Shown here: one piece after another, positions 8,402-16,677 of the stretch | Numbering within the stretch: the stretch's first letter is position 1 | How the letters are laid out: the number at the start of each line of letters is the position of its first letter | Assembly: GCA_963675185.2 (NCBI GenBank) | Contig: CAXXOH010000003.1 | Span: forward strand, 992,001 to 1,056,000 | Reading direction: 5' to 3' | DNA: 64,000 bases | DNA from: Ilyobacter_A sp963675185 | GTDB taxonomy: Bacteria > Fusobacteriota > Fusobacteriia > Fusobacteriales > Fusobacteriaceae | Translations under genes and position numbers: made by a program | The notes under the pieces: model-generated | Databases searched by the model: none | Seen by the model: the letters and a program-made list of their open reading frames with translations, nothing else | Told to the model about the DNA's origin: nothing

Positions 8402-9097
8402 CTAATCTAGCTTAAAATTTGTATATTTCCCTAACTTTTCCTTGGCCTTTTCCCTGTAGTGCTCCTCTTTTGAGTCCAAAAGCATAGCCCAATAGCGGAT
8501 AGCCTCCTCCAAGAATGCCGGGTCCCCGGTACTTTCGTACTTTTTTTCATATATAAAGGCTACCGTATTTATTAGCAGGTCATCCCTGTTCTCTTCTATT
8601 ATTCCCTCAAAGACTCTTAGTATCTCTTCCACGTCCCCCTTAGAGGCTGCACCTACCCCGGCTATGTACCTCTTTATCGCCAGGCTGTCCGGGTTGTACT
8701 CCAGCCCCCTCTTGAATATATCCATGGCGTAGTCGTATCTGTTGTAGGACTTTATAAATGCCAGCACGCTCCCCGACAGGTAGTAGTTGCTCTCGAAATA
8801 CGGGTCGAGGTATGATATCTCCTCCGAGTTCCCCTTTATCCTGTCCGCAGCCTTTCCTTTATCCTTTTCTCCCAAAAGCTCCCCTATCTCTACCACCTGC
8901 CTCACCCATATGAGCGAACTGGAAACTTTCTTCATGCCAAAAATTCTGGCGACTAAAGTATTCTGGTTCTTTCCGGATTTTCCTCTATAATTTTGCTTCA
9001 CCAGTTCATCGTCCAGCTTTTCCAGCCCTTTGGAGCTCCAGACCAAAAAAACTAGCGAGAATAAAACTAACAGTGAAATTAAAGTTTTTTTCCACAT
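8402..9097 (-). CDS. TPR-like membrane-anchored protein in the pilus locus
   Basis: I do not recognise a named family. The 231 residues start with a membrane anchor or signal (TLISLLVLFSLVFLVW). The rest is helical with tetratricopeptide-like spacing (YAMDIFKRGLEYNPDSLAIKR, residues about 115-135, then further helix pairs). It starts 4 nt after the ABC permease stop and shares that operon. A scaffold or adaptor role for the transporter or the pilus machine is inferred. Similar TPR proteins accompany pilus-associated ABC transporters elsewhere, but the equivalence is not proven here. Confidence 0.6.
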   Translation of the reverse strand: MWKKTLISLLVLFSLVFLVWSSKGLEKLDDELVKQNYRGKSGKNQNTLVARIFGMKKVSSSLIWVRQVVEIGELLGEKDKGKAADRIKGNSEEISYLDPYFESNYYLSGSVLAFIKSYNRYDYAMDIFKRGLEYNPDSLAIKRYIAGVGAASKGDVEEILRVFEGIIEENRDDLLINTVAFIYEKKYESTGDPAFLEEAIRYWAMLLDSKEEHYREKAKEKLGKYTNFKLD

Positions 9098-9101
9098 AAC
9101 T

Positions 9102-9857
9102 CTACAACCTCTTTTTGCTGAAAATAATGTTTGCTAAAAATAAAACGCATACAGTATAACTGAGTACATACAAAAACATTTGTAATCCGTCAGCCTGCAC
9201 ATGTTTCAAGTGGTCCTTGTAGTTCAAAAGGTTGAATTTCGGCAAGACCGCATACAAAAAATCCAGCATATAGGCATACGCTGTCCCCGTGAGCTTCCCG
9301 GCTATGACCTTCAGCTCTGCCACGGCGTGCCCCATGACGTAGGCCGATATGGTGAATATAATCGAGCTTATGAAAGATTCCGATACAACTGAGAAGAGCA
9401 CCCCAATGCTCACAAGTATGAAAAGTTTATACGCTATGAAAAGTAGTGAGTTTATAAACTCCATGTCAAAAAGGGCTCCCTTTAAGAAAAGTACTCCACC
9501 CAAAAGGCTCCCCATTATTATCACATTGAAAAGCACCGAAAGCATTATCCCCAAGGCAGTCCCAGTGAGGTACATCGGTTTGCTCACCGCCTTGGTAAGC
9601 ACGAGGTATATGGACTTTTCTTTCAAATCCCTCATTACATAGGTCGAAGATGTGTACACCGCTATGAGCAGCACGAAAAACTCTATGAGAAAAAGTCCGC
9701 TGTCCTTTATCACTTTTGCCCCTTCATACAGGGCTATCTCGTCCAAGAGCATGGTAAAAAATATAAGCACCGCCCCAAACATCACCACTCCGTTGAATAC
9801 CTTATTCGATATATTCTCCTTTAGTGTGTATTTTGCTATAGTGAAAACCTTATTCAA
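9102..9857 (-). CDS. ABC-2 type transporter permease, pilus-linked
   Basis: An integral membrane protein of 251 residues with about six helices and the ABC-2 permease layout. Features include an N-terminal cytoplasmic helix (FTIAKYTLKENISNKVF), a first hairpin around residue 22-65, and the loop RDLKEKSIYLVLTKAVSKPMY before the third helix. Its start overlaps the ATPase gene by 8 bases, so the two form one transporter. The substrate is unknown. Position inside the pilus cluster recalls PilI of the Myxococcus PilGHI system, an ABC transporter needed for pilus formation; that comparison is inference from context. Confidence 0.8.
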   Translation of the reverse strand: MNKVFTIAKYTLKENISNKVFNGVVMFGAVLIFFTMLLDEIALYEGAKVIKDSGLFLIEFFVLLIAVYTSSTYVMRDLKEKSIYLVLTKAVSKPMYLTGTALGIMLSVLFNVIIMGSLLGGVLFLKGALFDMEFINSLLFIAYKLFILVSIGVLFSVVSESFISSIIFTISAYVMGHAVAELKVIAGKLTGTAYAYMLDFLYAVLPKFNLLNYKDHLKHVQADGLQMFLYVLSYTVCVLFLANIIFSKKRL

Positions 9858-10767
9858 AGTTAGCCCCTCCTTCTCCTATGCTCTTTACGAAATGTTCTTT
9901 GAGGGAAAACTCGTTTTTTTCTATCCCCCGTATATCTACACCCTGCATTATGAGCTCCTCAAGCCTTTGATTAAGCTTTTCCTTTGGAACCCTCACGAAA
10001 TACTCCCCATCCTCTTCTATGGCCTCTTCATGCTGCTTGCCTATCTTTATGAAGTACTCGCTTCTGTCCCTCACTTCATCCATATCTATTATCTCTTTCA
10101 GGTTTCCGTCGTGTATTATGGCTATCTTGTCCCCTATATTTGCCACGTCGCTCAGTATATGCGTGTTGAAAAATACAGTAGTCCCGTTGTCCCTAAGCCT
10201 TTTTATCATCTCTATGACATTTTGCCTTGCTAGCGGGTCCAGCCCCGACATAGGCTCGTCCAAAAACAGTATTTCCGGGTCGTTTATCACCGCCTGCGCA
10301 AGGCCGACTTTTTGCAGCATCCCCTTTGAGAAAGCCTCCAGCCTGTCCTTTTTTCTGTGATAAATTTTAAGTTCACTGAGTATGCCCTCTATCTTTTTGT
10401 CCTGCTTTTTTTTCGGTATGTTGTACAGTTCGCAGTAGTACCTCATGAGGTCTATTAGCCTCATATTTTTCGGATAATATGAGATTTCAGGAAGATACCC
10501 TATCCTTTCAAAGTCCCTGGTCTCCAGTCTGTCCTTGCCAAAAATTTTGACCCTGCCCTTGTCCGGCTTTATGAGCCCCAATATGCACTTCATGGTGCTT
10601 GTCTTCCCGGCGCCGTTTAGCCCTATTATGGAGAAGATCTCCCCCCTCTTGACTTGAAAGTTTATATCCCTTATCCCGAATTTTTTCTTCCCATTTTTTA
10701 GTCTCTTAAAAATGTCCTTTTCTTTGTATATCACCTCGAGATTTTGTACCTCGATTATTGTATCCAT
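9850..10767 (-). CDS. ABC transporter ATPase, pilus-linked (PilH-like context)
   Basis: A cytoplasmic ATPase of 305 residues. It has Walker A (GLNGAGKTS, residue about 50), a Q-loop region, a variant signature (FSKGMLQKVGLAQAV), Walker B (EILFLDEP) followed by MSGLDPLARQ, and the switch His in FFNTHILSDV. The C-terminal 80 residues form the extra domain usual for ABC-2 exporter ATPases. It pairs with the overlapping permease gene. No pilT-type retraction ATPase is in the window, so this and PilB are the only ATPases of the cluster apart from PilM. Confidence 0.88.
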   Translation of the reverse strand: MDTIIEVQNLEVIYKEKDIFKRLKNGKKKFGIRDINFQVKRGEIFSIIGLNGAGKTSTMKCILGLIKPDKGRVKIFGKDRLETRDFERIGYLPEISYYPKNMRLIDLMRYYCELYNIPKKKQDKKIEGILSELKIYHRKKDRLEAFSKGMLQKVGLAQAVINDPEILFLDEPMSGLDPLARQNVIEMIKRLRDNGTTVFFNTHILSDVANIGDKIAIIHDGNLKEIIDMDEVRDRSEYFIKIGKQHEEAIEEDGEYFVRVPKEKLNQRLEELIMQGVDIRGIEKNEFSLKEHFVKSIGEGGANFE

Positions 10768-10805
10768 TCTTTAACCCCTCCAAAATTGAATAACCGAATT
10801 ATAAA

Positions 10806-11114
10806 AATTACTGAATTTATTTGAAAACCTTCTTTAGATACAGAGTTTCAAAGAGATTTAAAACATGAGGCGCACAGAGAAAACCTTTTAAAAATAATTT
10901 TTTGTCACGAATCTTCACGGATCACACGAATCGATTAAAATCTCTAGGCTATGCTTTACTTACATATCTTTGTTTATTTTTTCTCGCTCTGTGAAACTCT
11001 TTATTCTCCTCAGTGTCACTCTGTGTCCAAAATATTTTTTAATATTTTTTATTTGTGTCCATTCGTGCGATTCGTGACTAAAACAGATATTTTTCATTTC
11101 TATGAATTTAAATC
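10806..11114. repeat. Dispersed repeat copy B, split by the IS30 element
   Basis: The same repeat family as at 7776, 41631 and 60050. The left part has ACAGAGTTTCAAAGAG, CACAGAGAAAACC and GTCACGAATCTTCACGG. The right part has CTCGCTCTGTGAAACTC and ATTCGTGCGATTCGTGAC. The end of the repeat (AATCAATTCAATAAA) continues at 12190-12207 on the far side of the insertion sequence, matching GATCAATTCAATGAT in copy D. It occupies the gap between the ABC ATPase gene and the insertion sequence. Confidence 0.85.
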
Positions 11115-12189
11115 CTAGATTGTCAAATTAAATGCAACACTCTTGGATTTCACCCCAAAATACTTCATGGGGTGTTTTCCAACCTAGACGTTTTCTCGGT
11201 CTATGATTAAGTGCTTCCATCACTTTTCTTACATCTTCTTTTGTTAACTTAAAAAAATTGCTTCCCTTTGGATAATATCTTCGGAGTAATCCGTTGTAAT
11301 TCTCATTACATCCTCTTTCCCAAGAATGATAAGGGTTTGCAAAATAACACTCAACATTCAATTCTTTTTCGAGCTCTTTAAATCCTGCAAATTCTTTCCC
11401 ATTATCAGATGTAAAAGTTTTAATGAACTTACCTGGTATCACTTTAAAAGCCTCTAAAGTCACTTGATTAAATGTTGCAGCCTTTCTGTTATCCATTAGC
11501 TCTACAAGTCCATATCCTGACTTTCTATCAACATACGTCATCATAGCTCCCTGTTTTCCTGAACTTACTACAGTATCATTCTCAAAATGTCCTATTTCAC
11601 TTCTTTCATCTGCTTCTTTAGGTCTCTCTGATATGTTTTTCTTATCTGGAATAGTTCCTCTTGTTTCCTTAATGCCGTTAGATTTCTTCTTACCCTGTCT
11701 CGGAAGGAGTTCCTTTTCTGTACCCTTAAATTTCCCCTCTTTAATACCTCTGTAGATAGTTTTAAAACAAGGACAGTCAACACCTTTAATTTTAGCTCTA
11801 CCAGCAATTTGTTCGGGAGTCCAACCATCTTCAAGTCTCATTTGAATATAGTCGACAATCTTTTCATCTTCAAGCTTGCCCTTGGCTCCACATCCACATG
11901 AAGACTTTCTAGAATTGTATGCCTCTTGAGCGTTCAACCCTCTGTATTCGCCATCAATGCTATTCCGCTTGATTTCTCTTCCAATACTGGATCTGTTTCT
12001 GCCTAGTATTTTTGCGATATGAAGGGGTTTCATCCCTTTTGCTAAAGATAACGCTATTGTTTCTCTTTCATTTATGCTAAAATATGTATGACTCATAGAA
12101 AATCTCCTTTAAATGTTTGTTCGCACTCACATTATACCAAGGAAATATCTATGGGTCATTTTTTGTTGCAATTAATTATACAATTCAAG
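11115..12189 (-). mobile_element. IS30-family insertion sequence
   Basis: A 1075-bp element with one transposase gene. Inner terminal repeats are 11119-11139 and 12164-12184 (18 of 21 positions match when inverted; core ATTGT...TGCAACA). AATC occurs on both flanks (11111-11114 and 12190-12193), a possible short target duplication. The transposase stop codon lies inside the left terminal repeat. The element sits within copy B of the dispersed repeat. It separates pilB-pilC from the ABC transporter genes, but the pilC terminator already lies between them. Confidence 0.85.
11128..12096 (-). CDS. IS30-family transposase
   Basis: A 322-residue DDE transposase. It has an N-terminal helix-turn-helix (INERETIALSLAKGMKPLHI, then AKILGRNRSSIGREIKRN). 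The catalytic triad is visible: first Asp in FENDTVV (residue about 173), second in TSDNGKEF (about 230), and Glu in ERGCNENYNGLLRRYYPKG (about 265). The DNGKEF and NENYNGLLR motifs are diagnostic of IS30. The frame is uninterrupted, so it may be active. AAGGAGATTTTCT precedes the ATG. Confidence 0.95.
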   Translation of the reverse strand: MSHTYFSINERETIALSLAKGMKPLHIAKILGRNRSSIGREIKRNSIDGEYRGLNAQEAYNSRKSSCGCGAKGKLEDEKIVDYIQMRLEDGWTPEQIAGRAKIKGVDCPCFKTIYRGIKEGKFKGTEKELLPRQGKKKSNGIKETRGTIPDKKNISERPKEADERSEIGHFENDTVVSSGKQGAMMTYVDRKSGYGLVELMDNRKAATFNQVTLEAFKVIPGKFIKTFTSDNGKEFAGFKELEKELNVECYFANPYHSWERGCNENYNGLLRRYYPKGSNFFKLTKEDVRKVMEALNHRPRKRLGWKTPHEVFWGEIQECCI

Positions 12190-12302
12190 AATCAATTCAA
12201 TAAACTATATAAAAAACAACCCGCTAAATGCCTATAAAGTTTCAATACCTATTTTACTATATATACATATCAAAAACAATTTCAAAATTGTAAATTCAAA
12301 AT

Positions 12303-12328
12303 AAAAAGCTTGTAAAAACAAGCTTTTT
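12303..12328 (-). terminator. Terminator after pilC
   Basis: A perfect 11-bp stem AAAAAGCTTGT / ACAAGCTTTTT (12303-12313 and 12318-12328) with an AAAA/TTTT loop. Read on the minus strand it ends in a run of T and overlaps the pilC stop codon. It should end the pilB-pilC transcript, making the downstream pilus genes depend on other promoters. Confidence 0.85.
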
Positions 12329-13535
12329 AACCCGCCACAACGTCACTTAAGCTGAACATTGGAAGGAATAGGGCTATTACTACTATACCTATCATTATAG
12401 CCATTATGAGTATAGTGAGAGGTTCCATTGCAGCCAATAGGTTGCTTATCTCCTCTTCTACCTCTCTCTCGTTGTAATTTGCAACTTTTTCCAACATCTC
12501 CACCAGGGTACCGCTCTCTTCCCCTATCTCTATCATATTTATAACCATAAGCGGAAACTGCTCACTCTCTTGTAGAGGTCTTGCTATGGTATTACCCTCT
12601 TTTATACTGGCCTTTGCTTTCACCACAGCATCCTTCATGATATCATTGCCCACCACATCGGCTACTATGTCAAAGGCGCTCAGTATAGGCACTCCGCTGT
12701 CTAAAAGTGTAGCCATGGTTCTTGTAAATTTTGCCACCGCCACTTTCCTGTTTAACTTTCCGAAAAGCGGTAGTTTCAAGGCTATTTGATCTAGCTTTCT
12801 TTTTCCTTTTACAGTAGATCTGTACTTTTTAAAACCGTATACAGCACCTAACATGGCCATGATTATAAGCCACCAGTTGGAAACGGTCCAGTCACTTGCC
12901 CCGATAACCATCCTGGTTATGAGCGGCAGTGCTATCCCAGAGTCGTTGAACATTTTCACAAACTGGGGTATGACGAAAGTTAATAGCAAAAACTGAATTG
13001 TCGTTGCTATCACTAGTACTACGACTGGGTACACCATTGCGTTTTTTACCTTGCCTTTTATTACTTCCGCCTTCTCCATGCTGACTGCAAGCCTTTCCAA
13101 AACTAGGTCAAGTGATCCAGAAGCTTCCCCTGCCTTCACCATGTTTACAAAAAGGTCATCAAACTGTTTTGGGAACTTCTTTACAGATTGGGATAGCGCT
13201 ATCCCTGAGCTCAGGTCAAACTTAACCGTATCCATTATATCCCTCAGCCTGTCGTTCTCAGACTGCCCGGCTATTATGGATATAGACCTTAAAAGTGGGA
13301 CACCGGATCCAATCATTGTAGCCAGCTGCCTCGTCAGTATAGTTATCTGCTTTGGCTTCACCTTTTTCCCTTTAGCGAAATTAAAAGATTCAAAGAACCC
13401 CTTTTTGGTCGCCTTTATCAAAACCAGCTTTTCCCTCTTCAAAAAGCGTTTCAAATCATTTAAGTCTTTTGCGTTTTTTTCGCCGTTAACCTTCTGCCCG
13501 TTAGGATTAAGGGCACTATATACATATTTAGCCAT
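12327..13535 (-). CDS. pilC: PilC/GspF-type inner-membrane platform protein
   Basis: PilC is the polytopic inner-membrane protein that couples the PilB motor to pilin insertion. The 402 residues contain two copies of the type II secretion F domain (about residues 68-190 and 270-392), each with motif features such as FARQL/GSGVPLLRSI and ATLLDSGVPILSAF. Three membrane helices are visible (around 170, 220 and 375). The N-terminal 60 residues are a basic cytoplasmic domain (AKYVYSALNPNGQKVNGE). The length is typical. It follows pilB by 12 nt. Confidence 0.95.
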   Translation of the reverse strand: MAKYVYSALNPNGQKVNGEKNAKDLNDLKRFLKREKLVLIKATKKGFFESFNFAKGKKVKPKQITILTRQLATMIGSGVPLLRSISIIAGQSENDRLRDIMDTVKFDLSSGIALSQSVKKFPKQFDDLFVNMVKAGEASGSLDLVLERLAVSMEKAEVIKGKVKNAMVYPVVVLVIATTIQFLLLTFVIPQFVKMFNDSGIALPLITRMVIGASDWTVSNWWLIIMAMLGAVYGFKKYRSTVKGKRKLDQIALKLPLFGKLNRKVAVAKFTRTMATLLDSGVPILSAFDIVADVVGNDIMKDAVVKAKASIKEGNTIARPLQESEQFPLMVINMIEIGEESGTLVEMLEKVANYNEREVEEEISNLLAAMEPLTILIMAIMIGIVVIALFLPMFSLSDVVAG

Positions 13536-13547
13536 AGTCGCCTCCTG

Positions 13548-15269
13548 TTATTCCATAGTGACTCTTAATATCTCATCTAAAGTAGTTATCCCGTCAATAG
13601 CTTTCTGTATGCCGTTTTCCCTAAGGGTTATCATGCCGAGCTCGCGAGCCTTGTTTTTTAAATCATGCGTGCTTCCATTCTTTGCAATAAGATCCCTCAG
13701 CTCATCGTCTACATGCAGTATTTCATAGATAACTGTCCTTCCCTTATAACCCGATCCGTTACAGTGATCACAGCCACCTCCTTTGAAAAACTCAACATCC
13801 CCGTACTTTTCGTAGTCCAAGCCGAGAGCCAAAAAAACATCCTTACTGTAGTGGTGTTTCTCCTTGCAGTAAGGGCATACCCTCCTCACGAGCCTCTGTG
13901 CTTGAACCATTAAAATCGAAGCTGATATCATAAAAGGTTCTATTCCCATATTTATAAGCCTCTGAATCGCACTCGGGGCGTCATTCGTATGCAGTGTAGA
14001 AAGTACCAGATGCCCGGTAAGTGCTGCTTTTATTGATATTTCTGCCGTTTCTTGGTCCCTTATCTCCCCGACCATTATTATATCCGGGTCCTGCCTCAAA
14101 AAAGTTCTTAGAGCCTTGGCAAAATCAAGTCCTATTTCATTTTTACAGTGGACCTGATTAACTCCGTACATATCGTACTCTACCGGGTCCTCAGCGGTGG
14201 ATATGTTTACATCGTCTCTATTCAGCCTGTTCAAGGCAGCATAGAGAGTAGTCGACTTCCCGCTTCCAGTTGGTCCGGTTACGAGTATCATTCCGTAAGG
14301 ACTCTTAAAAACCTTGTTCAAGCCTTCCATGTCACTTTCAGTAAAACCTAAATACCCCAGATCCAGGTTGACGGCTCCCTTGTCCAGTATCCTCATAACA
14401 ATTTTTTCACCGTATATTGTAGGCATGGTCGACACCCTGAAATCCACAAACCTGGTCCCAAGTTTTATCTTAAACCTTCCGTCCTGTGGAAGCCTTTTTT
14501 CAGCTATATCCAGATCGGATATTATTTTTATACGTGATACAAAAGGATTCAGAACAGTTTTAGGGAGCTTTTTGAGTTCAACCAAGACCCCGTCTACCCT
14601 GCATCTTACCCTTATCTCTTTTTCATATGGCTCGATATGTATGTCACTGGCACCTATCTTTATAGCCTTACCTATTATAGCATTTACACCTCTTACAACA
14701 GGGGCGCTGTCCGTACCCAGACCGCTTTCTATATCTTCAAAGCTGTCTTCGGCTATTTCTATTTCATGTTCCACCATACCGTCTAAATCTTTCAAAGCTG
14801 TTTCAACTGCTACTGTGGACTGCTCACTCCTCTTTTTCTCGTATTCATTCAGGCTATCCAAAATATTTTCTTTGAGCGCCAATACCGGCTTTATAACAAG
14901 CTTGGTCCTTAGTTGAAGCTCGTCTATCAAAAAAACATTTGTCGGGTTCGCCATTGCCAAGCTTAGCTTATTCCCGGCTTTAGACACTGGTATAACCAGA
15001 TTTTTCCTCATTACATCTTCAGGAATTAAAGCCAGCAAGTCATTTTTCACAGTATTTATATCTATGGTAACATACTCTACTCCTATATGCTTCGCCAGAA
15101 CTGGCAGTAGATCTTTAGAGTCTATAAAATCAAACTTTATTAATATCTCACCTAATTTTTCGTTAGTGCTTAATTGTTCCTTCAGCGCCATCTCAAGCTG
15201 TTCATTTGTTATTAGGTGTTCTTCTAGCAACCTCTGTCCTAAACTGGACTGCTTTCTCACTATTACCAT
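13548..15269 (-). CDS. pilB: PilB/GspE assembly ATPase
   Basis: The cytoplasmic hexameric motor for pilus extension. The 573 residues show an N-terminal type II secretion E domain (about 10-150), then the N2 domain (SDIHIEPYEKEIRVRCR, about 207), Walker A (GPTGSGKST, about 330), Asp box and Walker B (DPDIIMVGEIRD), the His box (LVLSTLHTNDA), and a tetracysteine zinc site (CPYCKEKH and CDHCNGSGYKG) found in assembly rather than retraction ATPases. It starts the locus as read on the minus strand. GGAGGGGTC precedes the ATG. Confidence 0.96.
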   Translation of the reverse strand: MVIVRKQSSLGQRLLEEHLITNEQLEMALKEQLSTNEKLGEILIKFDFIDSKDLLPVLAKHIGVEYVTIDINTVKNDLLALIPEDVMRKNLVIPVSKAGNKLSLAMANPTNVFLIDELQLRTKLVIKPVLALKENILDSLNEYEKKRSEQSTVAVETALKDLDGMVEHEIEIAEDSFEDIESGLGTDSAPVVRGVNAIIGKAIKIGASDIHIEPYEKEIRVRCRVDGVLVELKKLPKTVLNPFVSRIKIISDLDIAEKRLPQDGRFKIKLGTRFVDFRVSTMPTIYGEKIVMRILDKGAVNLDLGYLGFTESDMEGLNKVFKSPYGMILVTGPTGSGKSTTLYAALNRLNRDDVNISTAEDPVEYDMYGVNQVHCKNEIGLDFAKALRTFLRQDPDIIMVGEIRDQETAEISIKAALTGHLVLSTLHTNDAPSAIQRLINMGIEPFMISASILMVQAQRLVRRVCPYCKEKHHYSKDVFLALGLDYEKYGDVEFFKGGGCDHCNGSGYKGRTVIYEILHVDDELRDLIAKNGSTHDLKNKARELGMITLRENGIQKAIDGITTLDEILRVTME

Positions 15270-15555
15270 TTAGACCCCTCCACTAAAAAATCAACACAGC
15301 TTATGTATAACTTATCACAAGGAAGAAACCACAATACTCTAACCAGCTAAAGAAAATTCCCAGTATTATAAAAATACTATTTTTTCCACCAATTCCTTTA
15401 TTTATTTTTCCATTATGTTTTTTTGTTTAAAAGTTTCCGCTTTCTTCTTTTCCCTTATATTTAAGAATATTTAATAACTTTGAGTCTACTCCAATAAAAA
15501 AAATTTTATTCAAAAATAAAAAAACATTATCAACAAAAATTAGCTAAAACCAAAA
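15270..15555. other. AT-rich gap between rpsR terminator and pilB
   Basis: About 290 bp with no open frame that has a ribosome site. It must contain the pilB promoter on the minus strand, but no convincing -35/-10 pair at 16-18 bp spacing was found. Poly-A and poly-T runs dominate. Confidence 0.5.
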
Positions 15556-15577
15556 AAAGAGCTCTTATGAGCTCTTT
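15556..15577 (-). terminator. Terminator after rpsR
   Basis: A 9-bp stem AAAGAGCTC/GAGCTCTTT with loop TTAT (ATAA on the transcript), followed on the minus strand by a run of T. It lies 2 nt downstream of the rpsR stop codon and ends the rpsF-ssb-rpsR transcript. Confidence 0.9.
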
Positions 15578-15579
15578 AA

Positions 15580-15804
15580 TTATCTTTCAATATTTGTATA
15601 AGGCAGTAAAGCTATATTTCTAGCTCTTTTTATTGCCCTTGTGATTTTTCTTTGTAACTTAGCGTTTGCTCCAGTTACTCTTGCAGGGTTTATTTTCCCC
15701 TTATCAGACATAAATCTTTTTAGTAACTCTACATTTTTATAATTAATCTCTTCTTCTTTTACTCTTAGCTTTGATTTTCTTCTTCTTCTTCTTATTTCAG
15801 CCAA
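15580..15804 (-). CDS. rpsR: Ribosomal protein S18
   Basis: A small, basic 30S protein that binds next to S6 on the platform of the small subunit. The 74 residues include an N-terminal arginine cluster (IRRRRRKSKLRV), the conserved NYKNVELLKRFMSDKGKI segment, and ARVTGANAKLQRKITRAIKR, which contacts 16S rRNA. No zinc-binding cysteines are present. It is the last gene of the rpsF-ssb-rpsR operon, 19 nt after ssb, and ends at a strong terminator. Confidence 0.97.
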   Translation of the reverse strand: MAEIRRRRRKSKLRVKEEEINYKNVELLKRFMSDKGKINPARVTGANAKLQRKITRAIKRARNIALLPYTNIER

Positions 15805-15823
15805 CTCGATTCACCTCCTAAAA

Positions 15824-16261
15824 TTAGAAAGGAAATTCATCATCTTCTTCTTCAAAATCTACATCTGGTTCGCTATATACATCTGGAGCAGATGTCTGAT
15901 TTTTAGAATAACCACTTTCCGAATAACCTTTTGCTTCAAAATTATTGTCTGAGACCGCATTTCTAGATTCCAAGAATTCTATTTGATCAACCACAACATC
16001 GTAAGTTGTTCTTTTTTCCCCATTAATCTCGTATCTATTCATTTGAAGTCTTCCATTAATTCCGGCCCTTCTACCCTTTCTCAGGTATTCACCTATAAGT
16101 TCAGCTGTCTTGCCGAAGGCCACACAGTTGATAAAGTCGGCTTCACCCTTTTGAAAGGCTCTGTCTACAGCCACAGAGAATCTGCAGTAAGCTTTTCCGC
16201 TTTGGCCATATTTCAATTCCGGGTCTCTAGTAAGTCTCCCGGTTAAAACTACTAGATTCAT
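15824..16261 (-). CDS. ssb: Single-stranded DNA-binding protein
   Basis: SSB coats single-stranded DNA during replication and repair and recruits partner proteins through its tail. The 145 residues have the OB fold (MNLVVLTGRLTRDPELKY, then GKAYCRFSVAVDRAF and DFINCVAFGKTAELI, residues 1-105), a disordered Ser/Glu linker, and the acidic tip DFEEEDDEFPF that binds partner proteins. It sits between rpsF and rpsR, the classic order, and is probably regulated with them. Confidence 0.97.
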   Translation of the reverse strand: MNLVVLTGRLTRDPELKYGQSGKAYCRFSVAVDRAFQKGEADFINCVAFGKTAELIGEYLRKGRRAGINGRLQMNRYEINGEKRTTYDVVVDQIEFLESRNAVSDNNFEAKGYSESGYSKNQTSAPDVYSEPDVDFEEEDDEFPF

Positions 16262-16300
16262 GATATCACACCCTAACAGAATAAAAAACGAAAACTAGTC

Positions 16301-16579
16301 TTATTTAACAATGATATATCTCATCATACTTTCATTGATGTTTAACTTAGTTTCTACTTCAGTCAAATTAGTCCCTTCAACTTGGAAACTTGTCAAAACG
16401 TAGAATCCAGTTGATTTTTTGTTTATAGGGTAAGCCAATTTTCTGTCCCCCCATTTTTCTGTAACTAACTCTTGCGCTCCAGCAGCTTTTAAAGCGTTGT
16501 CAACATAGGCCATAACCTCTGCTTTTTGCTCTTCAGTTGTAACTGGATCAATGATGTACATAATCTCGTATTTTTTCAT
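16301..16579 (-). CDS. rpsF: Ribosomal protein S6
   Basis: S6 binds S18 and the central domain of 16S rRNA. From the ATG at 16579 the protein has 92 residues, MKKYEIMYIIDPVTTEEQ onward, with TEKWGDRKLAYPINKKSTG and the C-terminal strand ending MMRYIIVK. Longer frames begin upstream, but GGAGGAGG 9 nt before this ATG and the conserved MKKYE start decide it. A promoter TTGAAA (16666-16671), 17-bp spacer, TATAAT (16643-16648) lies upstream and overlaps the end of the ftsZ region. The leader is about 57 nt and could hold an S6/S18 autoregulatory site, which I cannot confirm. Confidence 0.97.
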   Translation of the reverse strand: MKKYEIMYIIDPVTTEEQKAEVMAYVDNALKAAGAQELVTEKWGDRKLAYPINKKSTGFYVLTSFQVEGTNLTEVETKLNINESMMRYIIVK

Positions 16580-16642
16580 AAAATAACTACCTCCTCCCTC
16601 TGGTTTTTGTCCAAGTCGACTTCGACTCAAACAGGGCAAGTT

Positions 16643-16671
16643 ATTATACTACAAACTTACTTTTTTTTCAA
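16643..16671 (-). promoter_or_regulatory. Promoter of rpsF-ssb-rpsR
   Basis: TTGAAA at 16666-16671, a 17-bp spacer, and a perfect TATAAT at 16643-16648 (minus strand). Transcription should start near 16636. It lies just downstream of the ftsZ stop codon, so the ribosomal genes can be transcribed independently of the division cluster. Confidence 0.8.
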
Positions 16672-16677
16672 GTATTT

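Noticed and set aside
11592..11834. An 80-residue minus-strand frame inside the IS30 transposase
   Set aside because: It is an out-of-frame shadow of the intact transposase.
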